5,074 nt of DNA, taken from contig JALOAS010000144.1 in NCBI GenBank assembly GCA_023228705.1, positions 1-5,074 on the forward strand, in the 5' to 3' direction. Shown one piece after another: positions 1 through 5,074 of this stretch (position 1 is the stretch's first letter; the number at the start of each line of letters is the position of its first letter). The notes beneath the pieces were generated by a model, which worked only from the letters and a program-made list of their open reading frames with translations, was not told the DNA's origin and did not search any database. The position numbers and the translations under genes are program-made. This DNA is from Ottowia sp. (GTDB lineage: Bacteria > Pseudomonadota > Gammaproteobacteria > Burkholderiales > Burkholderiaceae_C).

Positions 1-1040
1 GTACTAAGGAATGATGGTACTCTGAGCGATGTTGGTAACATCTATGATATATTACAGTTAGATGAAAATAAAGCTCCTGTAGATTATAGCTCTGTTAAGA
101 TATTAGCTAAGTCTTTACCTGTAGTTATGTATCTAGGATATTTCATAGGTCTTAAGAACATTCTTAAGATGCTTAATATGGAATATAGGTATATAGAACC
201 TCGTAAGCAAAAGAATCTTGAGAAACATGAATTTGCTGTTACTTTCCTAGATGGTTCTTATGTATTCTCTAAGAAAGATAAAACAGCAGCTAGTGTAGTA
301 GCTGGCTTATTAGAGTATGAGAAAGAACTTAAAGCTTATAGTTTCGATGAGCTTAATAATAAAGATGTATATCTTAACCTTTTAAACGCTAAAGGTATGA
401 GTTCTTTCTATATCAGAGAAATGGAAAACATACAGCAGCTATTCGTTGATCCTATTAGTAAAGATCTTTTAGAAGAAATGAAAGAGCCTACTACTTTTAA
501 TGGGTTATTGATAAGAGCTACTGAGATGTTACAGAGTTACGATCATCCTGATAGTCAAGATACTAAGTACATGCGTATCAGAGGCTATGAAAGGTTTGCT
601 GGTATCATCTATAGACAGGTAGCTGATAGTATACGTTCTTATAAACATAGAAACATAGCAGGTAAGTCTAAGATCGAGATGTCTCCTTATGACATTTGGC
701 AGACTATCATGAAAGATCCTGCTGTTAAGCTAGTAGAAGATATTAACCCTATACAGAATCTTAAAGAGTCTGAGATCGTCACTTATGTAGGTGTAGGTGG
801 TAGAGATAAGGGTAGTATGAATAAAGCTTCTAGAGCTTATCATAAGAACGATATGGGTGTAGTATCTGAAGCTACTGTAGATAGTAGCGATGTAGGTATC
901 AATGCTTATCTATCTGCTAATCCTAAGTTTAAGAACCTTAGGGGTTTAATAGACGATACTGAAGGTGTAACTCCTAGTAACCTGGTATCTACTAGCGCAC
1001 TACTAGCAGTAGGTGCTGATAAAGATGACTTCAAACGAGT
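1..1040 (+). CDS. RNA polymerase beta subunit, phiKZ-like phage type, exon 1 (5'-partial)
   Basis: The reading frame is open from base 1, so the true start lies left of the window; the ATG at 127 is an internal Met (context LPVVMYLGYF). The product is part of the beta half of a multisubunit phage RNA polymerase. Landmarks align in order with E. coli beta: MRIRGYERFAG (about codons 191-201) with the NRRVRSVGE region; NPIQNL (745-762) with NPLSEI; GVGGR (790-804) with the fork-loop LGPGG; RAYHKNDMG (832-858) with RDVHPTHYG; and STSALLAVGADKDDFKR, ending at 1038, with VGASLIPFLEHDDANR. The final Arg (1036-1038) corresponds to R678, which contacts the incoming NTP phosphates. Exon 1 ends at the second base of the next codon (GT of a Val codon). 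The homology is by motif order and spacing, not by search. Whether this is the virion-packaged or the infection-made polymerase is not decidable here. Confidence 0.9.
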
Positions 1041-1337
1041 AAACAAATGCTCCTTATGGTGGAAATGCCATAAGCAAACTTCTCTAATTGCTGGGAACTC
1101 CTAACTACTTATATAGAAGGACAATCAGCAGCGAAGCTACTGTATAAACAGTAGAACGTTCAACGACTAGTCGAAAGACGTAGCGCCAAGTGGTGGGTAT
1201 ATCCCTTAAAGCGAAACGGGAAGGGTCCTAATCCTTATTAAGGAAGGATCATGATATAGTCTGTTCCTATGTGAAAGCATAGGCGGGTGTCATAGCACAC
1301 CGGGTATATACGGATACGGTATATACTGGACATAAAG
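1041..1337 (+). ncRNA. Group I self-splicing intron (subgroup IA-like, no ORF) in the RNAP beta gene
   Basis: All core helices can be drawn. P1: exon GAGU 1037-1040 with GCUC 1049-1052, giving the required U.G at the splice site. P2: 1053-1059/1068-1074, 7 bp. P3: 1079-1084/1218-1223. P4: UUGCUG 1088-1093 with CAGCAG 1126-1131, the classic P and Q elements. P5: 1099-1102/1118-1121. P6-region hairpin: 1137-1143/1148-1154. P7: R element GUUCAACGACUA at 1158-1169 with S element AUAUAGUCU at 1254-1262, core pairs 1165-1169/1257-1261, forming the guanosine site. P7.1: GUC-GAAA-GAC 1170-1179. P8: 1232-1236/1240-1244. P9: 1266-1272/1277-1283 closed by a GAAA loop. Further hairpins lie at 1286-1301 and 1304-1326. 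The 3' site follows G1337 (omega G). Splicing joins GT to A and restores Val-Asn-Phe in frame. The extra P7.1 element suggests subgroup IA. There is no room for a homing endonuclease. Confidence 0.95.
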
Positions 1338-2445
1338 AAACTTCATCTCTATCCAGAATGGTCACCTTATCGCTAGTGATTCTTATAAACAATCTCAATT
1401 ACGTACTGGTTATGAGTACATAGTACCTAACAGAACTAATGATGTATTTGCCTATACAGCTAAAGCTGATGGTAAAGTTATCTCTAAGACTGATAAAGGT
1501 ATAATTATAGAGTATGCTGACGGTAAACGTAAAGGTATAACTCTAGGTAGGATATATGGTAAAGCTGAAGGTAGTGTATATCCACATGACATAACTAGCG
1601 ATCTTAAAGAAGGTCAAAAGTTTGTTAAAGGTGATCCTATCGCTTATAATACTGGATTCTTTGAAAAGGATATGTTAGACCCTAAGAGAATCATATTAAA
1701 GAACAGTATGATAGTAAAGGGTGCTTTCTATGAATCTAATCAGACTCATGAAGACTCTTCAGCTATTAGTAGACGTATGGGAGAACAGCTTAAATCTAAG
1801 ACTACTAAGATAAAATCCTTTGTAGTTAACTTTAAGCAGAATCTTTTAGATGTAGTTAAACCTGGATCTAAACTATCTCCCAAAGACATACTTATGGTTA
1901 TAGAAGATGAGATTACCTCTACTACTAATGCTTTTGATGATGAATCATTAAGTGTTCTTAGGAAGTTATCTAATCAATCACCTAGATCAGGTTACTTAGG
2001 TAATGTAGATAGGATAGAAGTTATTTATCATGGAGATAAAGTCGATATGTCACCTAGTCTTAAACAGCTAGCTGATAGAAGCGATAGACAAACAGCAGAT
2101 GTTTGTAAATCTTCTGGTAAACCAGTCATTAGTGGATCTGTGAATGATGACTATAGAGTTAGTGGAGTACCACTATCTTTAGATAAAGCTGAAATCAAAT
2201 TCTACATAACTATTGAAACACCTGCTGGGGTAGGTGATAAGATAATTAACTTCTCACAAATGAAGTCAGTTATCGGTGAAGTCATGGAATATAAGATGAC
2301 TACAGAATCTGGTGAAGAGATAGATCTAGTCTTTGGATTTAGAAGTATTTTGAACCGTATTGTAAATAGTCCTCTTATAATAGGTACCACTACAACTCTG
2401 CTAAATGTGATAGCTAAAGAAGCTGTCAAAATCTATAAAGGATGA
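1338..2445 (+). CDS. RNA polymerase beta subunit, exon 2 (C-terminal catalytic half)
   Basis: The frame resumes at base 3 of the split Val codon and runs to TGA at 2443-2445, giving 368 full codons. The ATG at 1672 is internal. After the junction, NFISIQNGHLIAS aligns with ALMGANMQRQAV of E. coli beta, and RTGYE with GTGME. KGDPIAYNTGF aligns with the KGDVLADG region. HEDSSAIS (1747-1770) aligns with NFEDSILVS and keeps the Glu-Asp pair (1750-1755; E813/D814) near the second metal. IIEDE-type residues about 1900-1914 match the flap entrance; the flap itself looks reduced. GDK (2233-2241) and MK (2260-2265) reproduce the K1065-K1073 spacing of exactly eight residues, though the RHG between them is lost. 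NRIVNSP (2353-2373) matches SRMNIGQ with R1106. The chain stops about 29 residues after that Arg, so the beta C-terminal clamp segment is absent, consistent with a split subunit. The next gene follows after 5 nt. Confidence 0.93.
2437..2442 (+). promoter_or_regulatory. Ribosome binding site deciding the start of the 71-codon gene
   Basis: AAAGGA lies 8 nt before ATG 2451, a normal Shine-Dalgarno distance, and directly abuts the alternative ATG at 2442 with no spacer. This favours 2451 as the start. It overlaps the last codons of the beta gene, so the two genes are probably translated from one message. Confidence 0.65.
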
Positions 2446-2450
2446 TAAAT

Positions 2451-2666
2451 ATGTCTGTCGATGTTCTATTAAACGAACGTAAGGCTCAGTCAGCTACTGT
2501 GCTAGCTAATGGAGCTGAGTTAGTAAGCGGTATTATTAAAGAAATCGCTGGTAACGATATTTCAACTAGTATCAATGGAAATACCGCTACTAATCAAGTT
2601 ATACAAACTATAGCTTTACAGCGTATCTCTAAAAAGCTAGAAGAGAAACGTAAAAACCTACGATAA
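2451..2666 (+). CDS. Small hypothetical phage protein downstream of RNAP beta (71 aa)
   Basis: The family is not recognised. The 71-residue product begins MSVDVLLNERKAQ and has no signal peptide, membrane segment or cysteine. The middle (about residues 15-35) is hydrophobic and probably helical; a polar Asn/Thr/Ser-rich stretch follows (about 35-48). The C-terminus (about 49-71) reads as a basic amphipathic helix ending KKLEEKRKNLR. The start at 2451 is chosen for its ribosome binding site. Starting at 2442 would add three residues and give a 4-nt ATGA overlap with the beta stop codon. It is the last gene before a strong hairpin, so it is likely co-transcribed with beta and could be a small polymerase partner, but nothing in the sequence proves that. 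Confidence 0.75.
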   Translation: MSVDVLLNERKAQSATVLANGAELVSGIIKEIAGNDISTSINGNTATNQVIQTIALQRISKKLEEKRKNLR

Positions 2667-2674
2667 GGTATAGA

Positions 2675-2704
2675 TAGAGACTAGGGCTTTAACCCTAGTC
2701 TCTA
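2675..2704 (+). terminator. Perfect 12-bp hairpin after the beta operon, no U-tract
   Basis: TAGAGACTAGGG (2675-2686) pairs perfectly with CCCTAGTCTCTA (2693-2704) around a 6-nt loop. It starts 8 nt after the stop at 2664-2666 and ends 12 nt before the next ribosome binding site. No run of T follows on either strand, so it is not a textbook intrinsic terminator. It may be a terminator for a phage-encoded polymerase, an RNA processing site, or a 3'-end stabiliser. Confidence 0.6.
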
Positions 2705-2716
2705 ACCACATGAAAA

Positions 2717-2722
2717 AGAGGA
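2717..2722 (+). promoter_or_regulatory. Strong ribosome binding site for the 480-codon gene
   Basis: AGAGGA, within a purine run from 2713, lies 7 nt before ATG 2730. It is the best Shine-Dalgarno match in the window and fixes the start. Only about 25 nt separate the hairpin from this start, so any promoter must overlap the hairpin or lie upstream of it. Confidence 0.8.
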
Positions 2723-2729
2723 CTTTTAA

Positions 2730-4172
2730 ATGCTGAACAAAAATACTTTCATGAATGCTGTAGGTTTTGCTGAAGCGTTAGCTGCTAATAACGTAAAAGC
2801 TGCAGCTCTTCCTAATACAGTTATTTATGAACTAGTTAGACTATCTAATCCTGAATTCTTTAATCAGAAATTAGATAATGAACAAAGCTTAGATCTATTT
2901 GCTGATTCAGTTCAGTTAGCTACTCAGAGCGATCATGGTAATCTGTCTGCTCATAGTGCAGCTATCGATGGATATATTCAGGATATCTCTCAACTGGTAT
3001 CTAATCACATTAGCTATGCTAAGAACTCCGTAGTTCCTGTAATTAATGACTTCAGTGAGAAGTACCGTCAATTTAGGGAAAGTATCTCAGGTAGTGAAGT
3101 AGCTAAGTATAACGTAGTTAAGCTATGTTTACCTAGTATCCTTAAAGATGAGAGTTTCTTAGAGGTATTAAAACCTTATAAGAATCGTAAACCTTTACAA
3201 CCTAGTAAGAGCTTCTTCCTTAAAACTGATAAGACTGATGAAGAACTATTAGCTTTAGTATCTATCGGTCATAATCGTACTGATAAGCTTATCCATGAAT
3301 GGTTAGGTCAGTTTAATCCTGAATTCCTAAGTCATGTATGGCAATCGTTCTTTGTAAATAGTAAAGGTGCAGCTACCTTTAAGTTTCAGGATATCGAAAA
3401 GCGAAATGTATTTGAAAGATGTGATGTAGCTTTAGCTATGTTCCTTATCTCAAATAAGCTTTTCAACGATGTACAAGATGCTGAAGGTATGGATCTAAAT
3501 ACCTATAAACGTATCATGGCTGAATACCGTGATTACTCAGGTTCTGTACTGACTCAAGCTATCGATCGTATCGTATATTTTACTAAAGCTAAAACTTTAG
3601 TAGTAGAAGCTTTAACTGAACCTTATACCGTAAAGGTAAATGGTGAGTTATACGATCCTTGGTTAGATAATGGTGGTGATAGTGATGTTATCCTAGGTCT
3701 AGCTGTATCTGGTTCAGATGTTAGAAACCTAGATCTGATCAATGAAAATGCTCAGAAATATAAGAACCAATGGAACAGCTATGTAGCATTCCTTTCTACT
3801 AAAGAAAAGAATGAATCAGTTCTAGCTTGTAAGCGTTGGATCGAAGGTGAAGTATATAGCGGTCTTAAGACTCTTGATGATACTGAAAAAGAATACATCA
3901 ACTCACATCCTACTTACATGGATACAGTTAAAAAGCTTTTAGCTGAAGAACTGGATATGATTAAGAGTAAGGATCTTGAAGATGTAGATCTAGTATCTTT
4001 ACGTATCATCGGTAAAGTAAGGTTCTTCTATACTTGTGCTTATGAGATCCTTAGTGATATGTTAGAAGCTAGTAAAGTAAATCCTGATATCGATCCTCGT
4101 GAAGCTGCTTTATTTGCTGCTATTAACTATGTAGCAGATTATGTAGCTGATCAGATTACACTAGCTGCTTAA
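2730..4172 (+). CDS. Hypothetical phage protein, 480 aa, probably abundant (virion or RNAP-associated)
   Basis: The family is not firmly recognised. The protein is soluble and looks predominantly helical, with no signal peptide or membrane segment. Helix-like stretches cover about residues 5-20, 30-38 and 50-120; the last contains ISQLVSNHISYAKNSVVPVI, which reads as one long amphipathic helix. A basic loop follows (about 147-166, KPYKNRKPLQPSK). The C-terminus (about 455-480) is helical and Ala-rich. Arginine codons differ from the neighbours: 9 of 15 are CGT, against 7 of 30 in the visible beta gene and 1 of 9 in the next gene. With the strong ribosome binding site this suggests high expression, as for a structural protein. 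The next gene begins 3 nt after its stop. Alternatives are a conserved virion protein from the cluster that often surrounds virion polymerase genes in phiKZ-like phages, or a fifth polymerase subunit of the phiKZ gp68 / AR9 gp226 kind. Neither is shown. Confidence 0.9.
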   Translation: MLNKNTFMNAVGFAEALAANNVKAAALPNTVIYELVRLSNPEFFNQKLDNEQSLDLFADSVQLATQSDHGNLSAHSAAIDGYIQDISQLVSNHISYAKNSVVPVINDFSEKYRQFRESISGSEVAKYNVVKLCLPSILKDESFLEVLKPYKNRKPLQPSKSFFLKTDKTDEELLALVSIGHNRTDKLIHEWLGQFNPEFLSHVWQSFFVNSKGAATFKFQDIEKRNVFERCDVALAMFLISNKLFNDVQDAEGMDLNTYKRIMAEYRDYSGSVLTQAIDRIVYFTKAKTLVVEALTEPYTVKVNGELYDPWLDNGGDSDVILGLAVSGSDVRNLDLINENAQKYKNQWNSYVAFLSTKEKNESVLACKRWIEGEVYSGLKTLDDTEKEYINSHPTYMDTVKKLLAEELDMIKSKDLEDVDLVSLRIIGKVRFFYTCAYEILSDMLEASKVNPDIDPREAALFAAINYVADYVADQITLAA

Positions 4173-4175
4173 TAG

Positions 4176-4904
4176 ATGACTAAGTATAAGCGTAATGCTG
4201 AAGCTGTACTATCTCAGTTAGTAGAAAACAATAGCGGTCAAGTAGTATGTAAAACTGATTGTAGGATACAAATACCTACTAGGTTTTCAGAGACTGCTGT
4301 TGGACTAGCTGAGATAGGTATCAACACTTATACATACGGTATGTTTGCTATCATCAGAAATGATACTAATGAATATGCTGTATGTAATATAGCAGCTTTA
4401 GTTGAACTTAATCCTTTTAAGGTTAGTTTAGTTACTATAGATGAAGTTGAATATCATGAGTTCTACTTTGAAGCTGGACAAGTAGTTATAGAAAACACTA
4501 GTCTGGTTAAGAGGGACTTGTTGATGTACAACATCATGGATGAGATAATCTTTAAAGGTAAGATGCCTTGGTACATGGATTATGAAGATTTAGGTAAGAT
4601 GTTTGATACTGCTAAATATCATGCTAATTCCAATGTAGGTCAAAACCTTGAGACTATCGAGTTTATTACATCTATGGTTACTAGATCTAAACAAGATAGA
4701 AGTAAGTATATCAGAGCTGTAGGTAATAGCTTTAAAGACTTTAGTTTGGATAAGATAGAATATGTTCCTTTAAAGAGTGTATTCTATTCTGTTAATAGTA
4801 CTGTAAATAAACTAATCGGTAGTTACTTTACTGATGGCGTTACTAGTGCTTTAGTTAAGAAGACTGATAAAGTACAGAAGATAGAATCTATACTTAGAGC
4901 TTAA
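4176..4904 (+). CDS. Hypothetical phage protein, 242 aa
   Basis: The family is not firmly recognised. The N-terminal part (about residues 20-110) has alternating hydrophobic and polar residues, suggesting a beta-rich fold with conserved-looking patches RIQIPTRF (30-37) and TYTYGMFAI (51-59). The part from about 113 on looks mainly helical and contains an aromatic/acidic patch PWYMDYEDLGKMFD (131-144) and a charged segment RSKQDRSKYIR (170-180). There is no signal peptide or membrane segment. The start at 4176 follows the preceding stop by 3 nt with no recognisable Shine-Dalgarno, so translation is probably coupled to the 480-codon gene; the next in-frame Met is at residue 56, too deep to be likely. 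Arg codons are AGA/AGG in 8 of 9 cases, unlike the upstream gene. The pairing suggests that the two products act together. Confidence 0.9.
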   Translation: MTKYKRNAEAVLSQLVENNSGQVVCKTDCRIQIPTRFSETAVGLAEIGINTYTYGMFAIIRNDTNEYAVCNIAALVELNPFKVSLVTIDEVEYHEFYFEAGQVVIENTSLVKRDLLMYNIMDEIIFKGKMPWYMDYEDLGKMFDTAKYHANSNVGQNLETIEFITSMVTRSKQDRSKYIRAVGNSFKDFSLDKIEYVPLKSVFYSVNSTVNKLIGSYFTDGVTSALVKKTDKVQKIESILRA

Positions 4905-4912
4905 TGATAACA

Positions 4913-4945
4913 TACCTAGAACAGCCTCATAGGCTGTTCTAGGTA
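4913..4945 (+). terminator. Perfect 15-bp hairpin ending the 480/242-codon operon, no U-tract
   Basis: The arms at 4913-4927 and 4931-4945 are exact reverse complements (left arm TACCTAGAACAGCCT) around a CAT loop. The hairpin begins 8 nt after the stop at 4902-4904, the same distance as the hairpin after the 71-codon gene. As there, no T run follows on either strand. The placement at an operon end supports a 3'-end role: termination, processing or protection. Confidence 0.65.
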
Positions 4946-4999
4946 CTATGTCCATTATGGTATGATAGGATTTATAGAGCTTATATAAAGGATTATAAC
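4946..4999 (+). promoter_or_regulatory. Leader between hairpin and next gene, with ribosome binding site and possible promoter
   Basis: This AT-rich 54-nt stretch holds AAAGGA at 4987-4992, 7 nt before ATG 5000, a clear ribosome binding site. TATGAT at 4961-4966 resembles a bacterial -10 box, but no convincing -35 lies about 17 nt upstream. TATG also recurs at 4947-4950 and 4956-4959; short TATG-type elements have been reported for late promoters of phiKZ-like polymerases, but so short a word is not diagnostic. The promoter part is a guess; the ribosome binding site is well supported. Confidence 0.35.
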
Positions 5000-5074
5000 A
5001 TGTTAGAAGCTATGCTAGGTATGAGTGGCGGTAGTGTTAGTATAGGTGAATGGAAGTTATTAGCCAGTGATGGA
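5000..5074 (+). CDS. Start of an unidentified phage gene (3'-partial, 25 codons)
   Basis: ATG 5000 follows AAAGGA by 7 nt and the frame is open to the window end. The visible N-terminus begins MLEAMLGMSGGSVSIGEWKL: a short hydrophobic, Met-rich start, then a Gly/Ser-rich turn and a likely beta strand. This is too little to assign a family. It is separated from the preceding operon by a hairpin, so it may begin a new transcription unit. ATGs at 5012 and 5021 are alternative starts but have poorer spacing to the ribosome binding site. Confidence 0.7.
   Translation, partial: MLEAMLGMSGGSVSIGEWKLLASDG

Noticed and set aside
127..1104. A separate 325-residue protein from ATG 127 to TAA 1104
   Set aside because: The frame is open to base 1 with beta-like sequence upstream, and its last 20 codons lie in a group I intron. 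The start and the end are both artefacts of the window edge and of not splicing.
1137..1330. tRNA-like or riboswitch structure suggested by many hairpins
   Set aside because: The hairpins fit the intron's P6 to P9 region. No tRNA cloverleaf or T-loop is present.
1041..1337. Frameshifted or decayed beta gene (pseudogene) or an intein
   Set aside because: The inserted segment is an exact multiple of three with stops, folds into a complete group I core with P, Q, R and S elements, and the flanks join in frame at a conserved motif. An intein would be an open frame.
1041..1337. Homing endonuclease gene inside the intron
   Set aside because: No open frame of useful length or HNH, GIY-YIG or LAGLIDADG motif is present in the 297 nt.
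2202..2429. 75-codon open frame on the minus strand
   Set aside because: It lies wholly inside exon 2 of the beta gene, whose protein motifs are clear, and has no ribosome binding site or recognisable product. It is a shadow frame.
1672..2445. A separate 257-residue protein from ATG 1672
   Set aside because: The same frame is open back to 1338 with conserved beta sequence, and the ATG has no ribosome binding site. It is an internal Met of exon 2.
4961..4966. Host sigma-70 promoter from TATGAT
   Set aside because: There is no convincing -35 box at the right distance and no extended -10. It is kept only as a low-confidence remark in the leader entry.

Overview
The window looks like part of a large double-stranded DNA phage genome of the phiKZ-like (jumbo, multisubunit RNA polymerase-encoding) kind. 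The main reason is the left half. It encodes a very divergent bacterial-type RNA polymerase beta subunit that is shorter at its C-terminus than a cellular beta and is interrupted by a self-splicing group I intron. All genes are on the + strand, tightly packed and AT-rich by eye. No tRNA, IS element, CRISPR array or metabolic gene is visible. The host cannot be deduced.

Layout. Positions 1-1040 are exon 1 of the beta gene, whose start lies left of the window. Positions 1041-1337 are a 297-nt group I intron of subgroup IA type with no endonuclease gene. Positions 1338-2445 are exon 2, running to the stop codon. The spliced reading frame gives 715 visible residues and matches cellular beta from roughly the fork-loop/rifampicin region, through the ED pair and the flap, to the catalytic lysines and the R1106 region. 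A 71-codon gene of unknown role follows (2451-2666), then a 12-bp hairpin (2675-2704). Next come a 480-codon gene (2730-4172) with a strong ribosome binding site and a 242-codon gene (4176-4904) that is probably translationally coupled to it. A second hairpin with a 15-bp stem (4913-4945) closes this pair. A short leader (4946-4999) then precedes the first 25 codons of another gene (5000-5074), which is cut by the window end.

How they work together. The beta fragment would form a phage RNA polymerase core with other split beta and beta' subunits encoded elsewhere. phiKZ-like phages carry two such enzymes, one packaged in the virion and one made during infection, and the sequence alone does not decide which this is. 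The 480- and 242-residue proteins form a two-gene unit bounded by the two hairpins. They may be virion proteins or polymerase partners, but I do not recognise either family with certainty.

The most noteworthy point is the intron. It sits one codon after the arginine equivalent to E. coli beta R678, at one of the most conserved and functionally critical places in the gene. It has a complete core (P1 to P9 all traceable) but no homing endonuclease.
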